32,962 nt of DNA from Erysipelotrichaceae bacterium (GTDB lineage: Bacteria; Bacillota_I; Bacilli_A; Erysipelotrichales; Erysipelotrichaceae): NCBI GenBank assembly GCA_022767445.1, contig JALENJ010000036.1:1-32962 (forward strand), given 5' to 3'. The first letter of the stretch is position 1; the number at the start of each line of letters is the position of its first letter. The notes beneath the pieces were generated by a model. That model did no database searches, was not told the DNA's origin, and was given only the letters and a program-made list of their open reading frames with translations. A program made the position numbers and the translations under genes. Positions 25,050 to 32,903 of this stretch are shown piece after piece.

Positions 25050-26954
25050 ATGAACAAACGCCAAGAGAAAATGATTCGTATTCTACACGAAGAAAATAAA
25101 TGGTTCACTGCCAATGAACTGGCAAAGCTTTTATCCGTTTCCAATCGTACAATACGTTCGGATATCGACACCATCAATAAGACGACCACTCATAAACTCA
25201 TTCAATCAAATCTGAGAAACGGATACGCTATCATTGAGGAAAATTACAAACAATTCCGAGTAGAATATCAACATACACTCAGCACCTCATTAGATCGTAA
25301 TCTATTTATCTTAAAGACTTTACTTCTATCGCGAGATTCTGTTTTCATTCCTACTCTTTTAGGCCGACTATGCATATCTGAATCCACATTGGATACCCAT
25401 CTAAAAGAGATACGAAAACAGCTAACACGCTACCAAGACATCAAGCTGAAAAAAGCAGCCAACTATCTCATCTTACTTGGCCCAGAAAATGAAATACGTA
25501 AGCTATATAAACATCTTCTCATTGATGAAACCAACCAGAACTTCTTAAACATCAATGAGCTAGCAAACCTATATCAAAACTTCGACTTACTCAAATGCAA
25601 ACAAGAACTAGAAGCACTGCTCGAACAACAGCATTACGATATTAACGCCAATGCACTACCTTCAATTTTATTGCATATCAGTATCTCCATCGATAGAATC
25701 CTGAGTGGCAAGTATATTGAATCTATCTACTCCAGCAGTAAACTACACGATGCGGTTGAGTATGTCATTGCCAAACAGTTCTATGAACGCATCGCCAAAC
25801 TCTACCAAGCACAAATCGTAGAAAGCGAAGTCATCATCCTTGCATTACTGTTGATGGGCAACAGTAATACCAAAGTCAACGAAACACAGATTGCCAACTA
25901 CATGCCAGATGGCTTGTTATGTAGTGATATAGTCAGTGAACTGATTGCCTTTATCTATGGACATCACGGCATAGACTTCTCCAAGGACGAAGACTTTAGA
26001 CTAGGGATTACACTTCACTTACAATCCTTAATCGAACGCAGTATCTCCCAAGCAAACACCACCAACTTATACCTACAAGAAATCAAACGAAAATTCCCAT
26101 TGATCTTTGAGGTAGGTGTCAGTGCAGCTTCCTTCTTATCCAAACGACTACACATCGAAATCAGTGAAGATGAGATTGGATTTATTACATTACATCTCGG
26201 TATGGCATATGAACATACTTACCACTCACAAAAGATTCGTACTGTGTGGATATACCCACTCGGAGAAAACGCCTTCTTTCATCAACGCAGAAAGATTGAG
26301 ACCATCTTCTATGAACATATTGAGATTATCAACGTCTACGCATACTTCCAGGAAGAGTTGATATTACAGGATCAACCAGATTTAATCGTATGTTCCATGC
26401 CATTACGGCATAAGTTATCCATTCCAACCGTCGAAATTTCTCTTCTATGTTCAAAAGATGATGAAGCCAAACTATTTTCAACCATCCATGAAATTGAAAA
26501 GAAGCGTATGCAAAAGACATTCCATACAAACCTGAATGGATTAATCACAGAGAAACATTTTTATATCCATCAAAACTTTGATACACCGCAAGAGATTATC
26601 TCGTTTATGTCTCTTAAATTAAAAGAGGATGGTATCGTAACAGATTCATTCTATGACTCCGTCATGCAAAGAGAAGCACTCTCACCAACCTCTTTTAACT
26701 TTAATTTTGCGACACCACACCCAATTGATTCAACATGCATGCAATCAGCGATTGCGATTATGTTGTTGGATAAACCTGTATTATGGGGCAGTTATGAAGT
26801 ACAACTTGTTTTCTTACTGGCGATTGATCAACCTGAAACCATCAATATGAAACCATTCTTTGATTGGGTAGCTTCATTAAGTGAAGACTATGAAAAACTA
26901 TCCCACCTAATCGCCAGTAACTCCTTTGAAGAATTTACTTCATACTTAGTCTAG
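25050..26954 (+). CDS. PRD-containing PTS-controlled activator (LicR-like)
   Basis: The 634-residue protein contains an N-terminal HTH_11 (NKWFTANELAKLLSVSNRTI), a middle HTH-like region, two PRD domains (about 190-400), a degenerate IIB-like domain (RTVWIYPLGENAFFHQR, no cysteine at the usual place) and a C-terminal EIIA domain with His557 in FATPHPIDS. Such regulators activate a sugar operon when the cognate PTS is drained of phosphate. It lies between two operons holding the pieces of one lactose-family PTS, so both are the likely targets. It ends in a CTAG shared with the convergent gene. Confidence 0.88.
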   Translation: MNKRQEKMIRILHEENKWFTANELAKLLSVSNRTIRSDIDTINKTTTHKLIQSNLRNGYAIIEENYKQFRVEYQHTLSTSLDRNLFILKTLLLSRDSVFIPTLLGRLCISESTLDTHLKEIRKQLTRYQDIKLKKAANYLILLGPENEIRKLYKHLLIDETNQNFLNINELANLYQNFDLLKCKQELEALLEQQHYDINANALPSILLHISISIDRILSGKYIESIYSSSKLHDAVEYVIAKQFYERIAKLYQAQIVESEVIILALLLMGNSNTKVNETQIANYMPDGLLCSDIVSELIAFIYGHHGIDFSKDEDFRLGITLHLQSLIERSISQANTTNLYLQEIKRKFPLIFEVGVSAASFLSKRLHIEISEDEIGFITLHLGMAYEHTYHSQKIRTVWIYPLGENAFFHQRRKIETIFYEHIEIINVYAYFQEELILQDQPDLIVCSMPLRHKLSIPTVEISLLCSKDDEAKLFSTIHEIEKKRMQKTFHTNLNGLITEKHFYIHQNFDTPQEIISFMSLKLKEDGIVTDSFYDSVMQREALSPTSFNFNFATPHPIDSTCMQSAIAIMLLDKPVLWGSYEVQLVFLLAIDQPETINMKPFFDWVASLSEDYEKLSHLIASNSFEEFTSYLV

Positions 26955-27484
26955 TCATCCCTAGCAGGATCTGTATACAACTCAAAGGAAGTCATATACC
27001 CATCTTTAACAAGGATATACGTCGGATACCCCATGGTAGGTTCCTGATGTACATATCCTTTTTTGATTGTGATACTACGATTCCAATCATACTTTAGATA
27101 ATCACCACTACTCAGATACTCATCATACTTGCTAGAACTAGCATTTTCTTGTCTAACGTACAGATCATATCCAGCTTCATGTATCTGTTCTGCAGTTGTC
27201 TTGTTCATGGTCATCGTTAGATGATCTACCTGAATACTTGGAGCCTTTGGTGGTAAACCGATCATGTAATACACAAATACAAAATACAAGAAAATCAAAA
27301 ACGTAGCTAATACCACCATTAAAGAATGCCCTGTACGCTTACGTGCATTAAAAATCGATACACCCAAAGGAATGATAATAGCTCGAGAGATGACTTCTGC
27401 ACTTTGTCCACCAAGATGAAAAACATCAAACAAGAATAAACCACTAATCACCAGTAATAACCCATATACAACTATCTCACCCAA
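26951..27484 (-). CDS. Hypothetical membrane protein, TTG start downstream of an in-frame TGA
   Basis: The 177-residue product has two N-terminal hydrophobic segments (about 5-22 and 56-75) and an extracytoplasmic C-terminal domain with SSGDYLKYDWN and GYPTYILVKDGYMTSFELY. I do not recognise the family. There is no ATG near the 5' end: translation would have to start at TTG 27482-27484 with no clear Shine-Dalgarno. The small upstream ORF (27491-27646) is in the same frame, separated by TGA and two codons. Either the two are translationally coupled or one gene has been split by a nonsense mutation. Its stop overlaps the stop of the convergent regulator. Confidence 0.6.
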   Translation of the reverse strand: MGEIVVYGLLLVISGLFLFDVFHLGGQSAEVISRAIIIPLGVSIFNARKRTGHSLMVVLATFLIFLYFVFVYYMIGLPPKAPSIQVDHLTMTMNKTTAEQIHEAGYDLYVRQENASSSKYDEYLSSGDYLKYDWNRSITIKKGYVHQEPTMGYPTYILVKDGYMTSFELYTDPARDD

Positions 27485-27490
27485 AGAGAA

Positions 27491-27646
27491 TCAACTCTGT
27501 CGATCTTGTGTATTGACTGCCTCATCAATCACTCTTGTACCATCTGATTGTGTACGTGTAATGTATCGATAGAATAGTGCATATAACAAGATATAGAAGA
27601 TACCCAAACCTACAAACGAACCGATAAATATGCATCTCGCACTCAT
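27491..27646 (-). CDS. Small single-pass membrane protein (51 aa)
   Basis: This short frame begins MSARCIFIGSFVGLGIFYIL with one membrane helix (about residues 5-26) and a polar tail ending NTQDRQS. It has a strong Shine-Dalgarno (AGGAGG, 5 bases before ATG 27644-27646). It is in frame with the 177-residue ORF that follows after TGA TTC TCT, so it is either a separate small protein or the N-terminus of a broken gene. Family unknown. Confidence 0.55.
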   Translation of the reverse strand: MSARCIFIGSFVGLGIFYILLYALFYRYITRTQSDGTRVIDEAVNTQDRQS

Positions 27647-27667
27647 ATATCCTCCTACTCAAAACTT

Positions 27668-27704
27668 AAAAGGGATATTGTCATCCAATGACTATATCCC
27701 TTTT
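27668..27704. terminator. Strong bidirectional terminator after mupG
   Basis: An outer stem AAAAGGGATAT/ATATCCCTTTT, one mismatch and an inner stem GTCAT/ATGAC with loop CCA form a 16-bp hairpin. It terminates the PTS IIB-to-mupG operon. Confidence 0.88.
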
Positions 27705-27723
27705 ATATCTCACTACATCACTA

Positions 27724-28812
27724 TTAATTCGTGAAAACAAATCTTTGCCAAGGTTGTAAACAATCTAGAATGAATTGTTCATCCTCACGGATATGACCAA
27801 CAACATTCGTTCTACCATCGTTATCCATATCCGTCAAAGCAATCTGAAGCTCACCAGCATAACTGCCATATAAGCTACTATCAATCAAGATATCACCACG
27901 ACGAATCTTATTTGGTGCATTGAAGACATCAAACTGATGCCCTCTATACTTCACGCGACTTTGGCTAGAGCGTATGTAACATGGATTCACATCCCCACGA
28001 TAACAATGTAATTCCTCAAGTACAATCTTCTTTTCTACCTCTGGGATATTATCTTCTAACTCCACATGGAAATTAACAACATCCAAGCGTACTTTCTTTA
28101 AAGCTTCTACTTCTTCCTTGGATGGATAGCAATTGGCAATGATGATATCATCAACACTATCTAACGCAACCAAGTGCTTGAGTTGTACATCAATTGGTAG
28201 ATGGCGATGCATCTCCAAGGTGACTAACCCATCCGTTGTAGGCCATGGTCCAAACGCACCCTTTTGTAGTGTACCGATAAAGGCTGCAGTTGTTAAACCA
28301 TAGCTTCTAAATTTCTTAGATGTTTCCACAAAGAAATCTAAATCCAATCCAGAGTGGTCATGCGGATAGAAGTTATGGCAGGCACATAGTTGATAGCGAT
28401 TTGGCTTAAAATCCATAATCGTATCAATCGTATGTGTATTCGTACTCATATTAATCTCAACCTTTAATCCATATGGATTATAAGTCATCGTCGCTTCCTC
28501 AAAACCAGTAAAGCCACCATCCATACGAATACCATCTGCATGAATATCATGGAAGAAACGCAAATCCGTATAACTGATACCTAAATCCCGAAATACATTT
28601 GGATTGACATCCAAGATAATCTCATAGCCTAACTCTTTGGCGTATGTATGAATCTGTGTAAAATCCTTCTTGATTTCATCAGCTGGTTTATTCACCGATA
28701 ACAAGCAAGAAAAGATTCTTGAGGCACCGATATCACGCATCTGTTTTAAGTAGGCAAAGATTTCCTCAATTGTACTCTTTTCTGGATAAATTGAAATTCC
28801 TAATTTTCTCAT
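27724..28812 (-). CDS. mupG: MupG-family 6-phospho-N-acetylmuramidase (GH170, DUF871)
   Basis: The 362-residue protein matches the DUF871/MupG family, a TIM barrel followed by a small C-terminal domain. Blocks seen are LGISIYPEKS, ISYTDLRFFHDIHADGIRMD, LCACHNFYPHDHSGLDLDFF and the C-terminal KIRRGDILIDSSLYGSYAGELQ. Characterised MupG cuts MurNAc-6-phosphate-GlcNAc after PTS uptake of wall disaccharide. It is the last gene of the operon with PTS IIB and IIC, which fits hydrolysis of a 6-phosphorylated disaccharide in the cytoplasm. The exact substrate here is unproven, and murQ is not present. Confidence 0.8.
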   Translation of the reverse strand: MRKLGISIYPEKSTIEEIFAYLKQMRDIGASRIFSCLLSVNKPADEIKKDFTQIHTYAKELGYEIILDVNPNVFRDLGISYTDLRFFHDIHADGIRMDGGFTGFEEATMTYNPYGLKVEINMSTNTHTIDTIMDFKPNRYQLCACHNFYPHDHSGLDLDFFVETSKKFRSYGLTTAAFIGTLQKGAFGPWPTTDGLVTLEMHRHLPIDVQLKHLVALDSVDDIIIANCYPSKEEVEALKKVRLDVVNFHVELEDNIPEVEKKIVLEELHCYRGDVNPCYIRSSQSRVKYRGHQFDVFNAPNKIRRGDILIDSSLYGSYAGELQIALTDMDNDGRTNVVGHIREDEQFILDCLQPWQRFVFTN

Positions 28813-28821
28813 ACTTTCTCC

Positions 28822-29943
28822 TTATAGTGGATTCTTTGGAATTTGTTGTGTACATAACCGATAGAGTGTCCATGCATATATTTTTGCATAGGCAACCAGA
28901 TCATCGATATTCACCCACTCATTTGGCTGGTGGGCAATCCCATTTTGTCCTGGGAAGCTTGGTCCATATGGGATGATTGAATCACATACATGTGCATATG
29001 TTCCACCTGTTGTAGTTGTAGGCTTGCATGTAGTATCTGTAGCTTCTTCATATGCCTTCTGCATGGTCTGTACCAACCACGAATTCTTGTTGTGTAAAAC
29101 AACAGGAGAATTCGAAATCACCTTAACAGTTAAACCAACAGCTCTTTTACGTATACGATCGATGATATCATCGATATCACAAGTTGGATAACTGAGTGAG
29201 AAGCGAATCCCCATTTGGTGATCATCATACAGTAGATTTTTACTACGTATCTTCATTTCACCAAAATCATCATCTCTTACATCAATCTTTAAGCGATCAC
29301 CATTACTATTTGCGTTCATGAAGTACATATTCGCAAAATCAACAAGCTTATCACACGCACCCCAAACCTCAATCACAGCTCTACCACGCTCGCCATAAAT
29401 CGCCGGGAATTTATTATCCGGTGTAAATCCAACAAGAGGTTTTTGTTCATGTTGTAAGTAGTAACGCATATCATCCATGCCAGTCTCTTCATTCGTGCCA
29501 AAGATGATGCGTATCGCAGTCTTTGGCTCAACACCTAAATCCTTGAGTGCTAACATGCCATACATCGCTGAAATCAGTGGTCCTTTATCATCCAAAGCAC
29601 CACGTCCCCAGATTCTTCCATCATGAATCGCTGCTGAAAATGGAGGATCATTCCATCCTTCGCCAACCTCAACAACATCTAGATGACCAACGATACCGAT
29701 ATACTCCTCACTATTTCCAAAGGTACCATATGCCATATATCCATCGACATTCTTTGTCGATAAACCCTCTCTTTGACAGATGGCTAATGCCTTTTGTACC
29801 GCATCATTGGGACCTTTACCAAAAGGCATCCCCTCTTGTGGTGTGCCCCTTGTCGAATCAATTTGAACCAGGGCACAGATATCATCAATCATATCCTGTT
29901 TACGTTTTTCAACTTGGGCAAATATCTCTTCTTTATTCATCAT
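28822..29943 (-). CDS. M20-family metallodipeptidase (PepV/Sapep-like)
   Basis: The 373-residue cytoplasmic metallopeptidase has the metal ligands in GIVGHLDVVEVGEGW, GRGALDDKGPL and FGTNEETGMDD. It also has the GERGRAVIEVWG lid region and TTGGTYAHVCDSIIPYGP. PepV-like enzymes (about 460 residues) cut dipeptides with an unblocked N-terminus; this one is shorter. The double ATG start allows either codon; GAGGTG is best spaced for the second. It lies between the GrdB-like gene and mupG, which suggests release of amino acids from an imported glycopeptide or muropeptide. Confidence 0.85.
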   Translation of the reverse strand: MMNKEEIFAQVEKRKQDMIDDICALVQIDSTRGTPQEGMPFGKGPNDAVQKALAICQREGLSTKNVDGYMAYGTFGNSEEYIGIVGHLDVVEVGEGWNDPPFSAAIHDGRIWGRGALDDKGPLISAMYGMLALKDLGVEPKTAIRIIFGTNEETGMDDMRYYLQHEQKPLVGFTPDNKFPAIYGERGRAVIEVWGACDKLVDFANMYFMNANSNGDRLKIDVRDDDFGEMKIRSKNLLYDDHQMGIRFSLSYPTCDIDDIIDRIRKRAVGLTVKVISNSPVVLHNKNSWLVQTMQKAYEEATDTTCKPTTTTGGTYAHVCDSIIPYGPSFPGQNGIAHQPNEWVNIDDLVAYAKIYAWTLYRLCTQQIPKNPL

Positions 29944-29956
29944 TCACCTCTATAGA

Positions 29957-29993
29957 GATGAAGCCCAGACTTTCTATTGTCCAGGCTTTCATC
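29957..29993 (-). other. Hairpin between the GrdB-like and M20 genes
   Basis: On the minus strand GATGAAAGCCTGGAC and GTCTGGGCTTCATC pair with one bulge and G-U pairs around an 8-base loop, just after the GrdB-like stop. There is no U-run, so it may adjust transcript processing rather than terminate. Confidence 0.45.
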
Positions 29994-30518
29994 TTAATAA
30001 CAATATTCCTCTTTTACTTTTGCAAGATTTTCTGGATGATTCACGGATGTATCAATAAACTTAGCCATGTTTTCAAAGGATTCACTCAAACCTGTGCCGC
30101 CCTTCTTAGGCATCTTCAGGATTGCGATATCATCCTTAAACCGGTCAATGATATTCTGATTTTCAATTGCCATCATACTCGCAGTTTTCACAGTTGTCTT
30201 TTCCGTGATTAACTTTGCGGTATTTGCGGCCATCTCACTAAATTCAGGGAAGTTAAAGCATGGTCCGCATAATGCAAAATCAGGACTTAACTTCTTAACC
30301 ATCGCAGCAAGCTTTGTGACAACTTCCTCTTTATTTTGTTTGTAGTAATCCATACCACAATACAAAGTAGCCACAATCTCAGCATCAATCGCCTTTAGAT
30401 GAGGTTCCAGCAACATCGCTGTTCCAGCAATCTCACGAGTGGCAGTTAATGCACAATCAGGATTACTCTTACCACCAGCTCCTGCTAAACCTGAATCAAA
30501 TATCAATACAACTTTCAT
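29994..30518 (-). CDS. GrdB-like domain protein (truncated reductase-B fold)
   Basis: The 174-residue protein begins MKVVLIFDSGLAGAGGKSNP and includes EIVATLYCGMDYYKQN and FALCGPCFNFPEFSEMAAN. This resembles the N-terminal part of the glycine/sarcosine/betaine reductase B subunit (GrdB). Full GrdB is over 400 residues and carries selenocysteine; here the frame ends at TAA and no in-frame TGA was found, so this is a stand-alone N-terminal domain. It follows PTS IIC directly (1-base gap) and precedes M20, so a role in the same catabolic pathway is likely. The family match is from memory and uncertain. Confidence 0.45.
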   Translation of the reverse strand: MKVVLIFDSGLAGAGGKSNPDCALTATREIAGTAMLLEPHLKAIDAEIVATLYCGMDYYKQNKEEVVTKLAAMVKKLSPDFALCGPCFNFPEFSEMAANTAKLITEKTTVKTASMMAIENQNIIDRFKDDIAILKMPKKGGTGLSESFENMAKFIDTSVNHPENLAKVKEEYCY

Positions 30519-30519
30519 A

Positions 30520-31869
30520 TTAGTCCAACTTCAAATCGTCAAAAGATAGATCATCCAATTCATCTTTCTTCTTATCGTTAGCTGACTTCATCTCTTCTTC
30601 TAGATACTTATTATCCTGCATCTTAAAGAATGGATAGTATACAGCCATGTTCATCAATAACATCAAGAACTGTAGAATAATAGCATTGATAGAACCTGTT
30701 GTTAAATAACCAGAGATAAAGATTGGTGTTGTCCATGATAACTGAACACCAGTGGTTACTGGGATGAAGTGAATCGCTGTAGCGATTTGTCCTACGATTG
30801 TATTTAATACAGGACATAGGATAAATGGAATGACCATGATAACATTCAATACCATTGGGAAACCAAAGATAATAGGCTCATTGATACCGAAGATACCAGC
30901 AGGTAGTGCCATTCTTCCTAAAGTCTTTAGACGCTTGGACTTTGCCATGAAAGTCATCATAATTACAAGACCTAATGTAGATCCTCCACCACCGAAGTTG
31001 CAGAAGAAGTCAGAGAATGCGGATGTAAATACATTTGTCATTGGTAAGCCAGCCTTGGCTAATTCATAGTTCTCCAATGTTAATGCCTTATGAATTGGCG
31101 CAAAGATTGTATTTGTAACAGCTGGACCATTGATACCAAAGAACCAGAACAATGTACTTAAGAACTGATAGATAACCTCAAATCCTTGAGACTTACCTAA
31201 ACCTACAAGAGGTGCCTGCAATACTTCATATATGAATGCATGTGCATTACCAAATGAAGTATTTACAAATAACATATTCACAAAGAAGAATACAAGCATT
31301 GCAAGGCCTGCAGGAATTAAAGCCGCAAAGGAATCCATAACTGCTGGTGGAACACCTTCAGGAAGCTTAATGACCAACTTCTTCTTAATTGCAAACGCAA
31401 AGATTTCCGTCGCAACAATCGCAACGATCATTGCTAAGAAAATACCTTTAGTACCTAAATTACTGAACGCAAATCCACCGAATACCTTACCATCAGCATT
31501 TGTAAATGCTGTATGAGCCATAGGTGTAATCATCAAGAAGCATACAAGAGATACGACTGCGGATTCGATCTTGTCTACTCCCTTTTCACGTCCATATGCA
31601 TAACCAATACCTAAAACAGATAGTAATGCATAGCAATCAAATGTAACGGATATAACTGCATCAAAATACTTCTCCCATCCCTCACCTGCAAATGACGCAA
31701 TCATTTCTGACCAACCATCGATTGGGAAGTTGGAAATTAATAGGAATAATGAACCAACGATAACTACAGGTACTGCATACATGAATCCATCACGAATCGC
31801 GATTAAAACCTTATTCTTAGACAAGGCATCAGCGATCGGGATAAGAAACTTTTCTAAACCCTTCATCAT
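30520..31869 (-). CDS. PTS lactose/cellobiose-family IIC permease
   Basis: The 449-residue membrane protein has about ten segments. The family blocks are FGINGPAVTNTIFAPI, CNFGGGGSTLGLVIMM and GIFGINEPIIFGFPMVLN, the last being the conserved NEP sugar-binding region. It moves a disaccharide or glycoside while IIB phosphorylates it. The gene lies 5 bases after IIB and one base before the GrdB-like gene. The matching IIA is 8 kb away at 22065. Chitobiose-type or GlcNAc-containing substrates are suggested by the neighbours. Confidence 0.92.
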   Translation of the reverse strand: MMKGLEKFLIPIADALSKNKVLIAIRDGFMYAVPVVIVGSLFLLISNFPIDGWSEMIASFAGEGWEKYFDAVISVTFDCYALLSVLGIGYAYGREKGVDKIESAVVSLVCFLMITPMAHTAFTNADGKVFGGFAFSNLGTKGIFLAMIVAIVATEIFAFAIKKKLVIKLPEGVPPAVMDSFAALIPAGLAMLVFFFVNMLFVNTSFGNAHAFIYEVLQAPLVGLGKSQGFEVIYQFLSTLFWFFGINGPAVTNTIFAPIHKALTLENYELAKAGLPMTNVFTSAFSDFFCNFGGGGSTLGLVIMMTFMAKSKRLKTLGRMALPAGIFGINEPIIFGFPMVLNVIMVIPFILCPVLNTIVGQIATAIHFIPVTTGVQLSWTTPIFISGYLTTGSINAIILQFLMLLMNMAVYYPFFKMQDNKYLEEEMKSANDKKKDELDDLSFDDLKLD

Positions 31870-31874
31870 AAAAA

Positions 31875-32213
31875 TTATTTACCTTCGCTTTCTGCTTTCT
31901 TCTTTTTAATCTCTAAAATTGCTTGTTTTAGGACTCTTTCACCATCCATGTTACCGTAATCCTCAGAGTTGATAACAAAGATAGGCTTTCCCAGATGACC
32001 ATATCGAGTAACGACTTTATCGTAAATGTGCTTTACCTGTGGTCCAAGTAAGATAGCATCTGGGTTCTGTTCTGTAATAATTTTGTCCAATAAATTATCA
32101 GAGAATGCTTTTACTTCCATGTTTAATTGATGCTCATCCGCAACTTTCTGCATCTTACTTGCCATCATGGAAGTAGACATACCTGCATTACAAAACAAAT
32201 AAATCTTATGCAT
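31875..32213 (-). CDS. PTS lactose/cellobiose-family IIB component
   Basis: The 112-residue cytoplasmic protein has the phosphorylated Cys8 in YLFCNAGMSTSMM, followed by a C-terminal acidic-basic tail (KKKKAESEG). It transfers phosphate from IIA to sugar at IIC. It is the first gene of the operon, with a very strong Shine-Dalgarno (AAAGGAGG). A possible operator related to the yitT/regulator palindrome lies about 70-90 bases upstream. Confidence 0.92.
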   Translation of the reverse strand: MHKIYLFCNAGMSTSMMASKMQKVADEHQLNMEVKAFSDNLLDKIITEQNPDAILLGPQVKHIYDKVVTRYGHLGKPIFVINSEDYGNMDGERVLKQAILEIKKKKAESEGK

Positions 32214-32281
32214 AATTTTAACCTCCTTTCGCTACTCTACCATTATCCTAAAGCACAACAACCATCCATTAACTTTAATTA

Positions 32282-32301
32282 TCTTCCGCATACTAGGAAA
32301 T
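32282..32301 (-). promoter_or_regulatory. Candidate operator upstream of the PTS IIB operon
   Basis: On the minus strand ATTTCCTAGTATGCGGAAGA aligns without gaps to the reverse of the 25017-25036 palindrome, sharing TTTCCTA, TA and GGAA at the same spacing. It is less symmetrical, as a weaker site would be. Confidence 0.4.
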
Positions 32302-32334
32302 CGTTACCCATCAAAAGTACAAACAAGAAATACC

Positions 32335-32363
32335 AAAAAGCAACCTCCCTTAGAGTAGGTTGG
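32335..32363 (-). terminator. Possible terminator abutting the transposon-like element
   Basis: On the minus strand CAACCT-(loop)-AGGTTG followed by CTTTTTGG forms a short 6-bp hairpin with a U-run. It would end transcription coming out of the element before it reaches the PTS operon. Confidence 0.45.
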
Positions 32364-32366
32364 TAT

Positions 32367-32446
32367 TGTAAATAATTGTAGGGTGGCACCCCCACCTGTA
32401 AATAATTGTAGGGTTTTCGAAATTTCACTGTAAATATTTATAGGGT
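32367..32446 (+). repeat. Left-end iterated 18-bp sites (three copies)
   Basis: Copies start at 32367, 32397 and 32429. The first two are identical (TGTAAATAATTGTAGGGT) and the third is TGTAAATATTTATAGGGT. Spacing is 30 and 32 bases, about three helical turns, which places them on one DNA face. Confidence 0.8.
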
Positions 32447-32464
32447 GCCACATACAAATAGAAC

Positions 32465-32516
32465 GCCTCCCTTCTTAGAATGGGCTTAAATCACATTTTA
32501 AGAAAGGAGGCTTTTT
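32465..32516 (+). terminator. Terminator-like hairpin inside the element
   Basis: GCCTCCCTTCTTA and TAAGAAAGGAGGC pair at 12 of 13 positions around a 21-base loop and are followed by five T. The 3' arm contains AAAGGAGG, a ribosome site 9 bases before ATG 32520, so the hairpin could both terminate and hide it. Confidence 0.6.
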
Positions 32517-32519
32517 ACT

Positions 32520-32796
32520 ATGAATGATTACGTGTTCATTACACCCATGTAGAACAGATAGACCACTTAATTTACATTCTATAGTGAGCAATACCAATCA
32601 GTGTATTTTTAACGATATTGCTGTCGTTATCATAGAAACAGTCATCTCTATACCCTTATACTACTTAAGAGTTTTAGGTAATTATGACATGGTTTTTAAT
32701 CGATATACTGACACTACTCATTTAGTGTTATGTTCATTAAACAATTACTATCAAAATAAAGTACAAGGACTCTTTAAAGGTTCAAAAAATGGATAG
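32520..32796 (+). pseudogene. Decayed reading frame inside the element
   Basis: A well-placed ATG (MNDYVFITPM) stops after 10 codons. A frameshifted piece (HVEQIDHLIYIL) and then a longer open piece ending YQNKVQGLFKGSKNG at 32796 follow, finishing just before the right-end sites. I do not recognise the product. It may be the remains of the element's own gene, or no gene at all. Confidence 0.3.
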
Positions 32797-32830
32797 CAGC
32801 TTATCACTACTACCCACTTCCAATTGGAAA

Positions 32831-32903
32831 ACCCTACATTTATTTACAGGGTTACCCTACAAATATTTACAGGTTTTATTTTTTGACCCTACAATTATTT
32901 ACA
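32831..32903 (-). repeat. Right-end iterated 18-bp sites (three copies, inverted)
   Basis: On the plus strand these read ACCCTACATTTATTTACA (32831), ACCCTACAAATATTTACA (32854) and ACCCTACAATTATTTACA (32886). The outermost is the exact reverse of the outermost left copy. Confidence 0.8.

Noticed and set aside
27491-27493. TGA read as tryptophan
   Set aside because: TGG is used for tryptophan and TGA ends other genes, for example the glycosylasparaginase at 23109-23111.
29994-29996. Selenocysteine read-through extending the GrdB-like gene
   Set aside because: The frame ends in TAA, not TGA, and a hairpin lies past the stop with no further coding similarity.
29547-30212. 221-codon plus-strand ORF
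   Set aside because: It is antisense to the M20 and GrdB-like genes, which have clear family motifs and ribosome sites.
32524-32796. 90-residue ORF inside the transposon-like element as a real gene
   Set aside because: It has no ribosome site at its own start and no family resemblance; it is treated only as part of a possible decayed frame.
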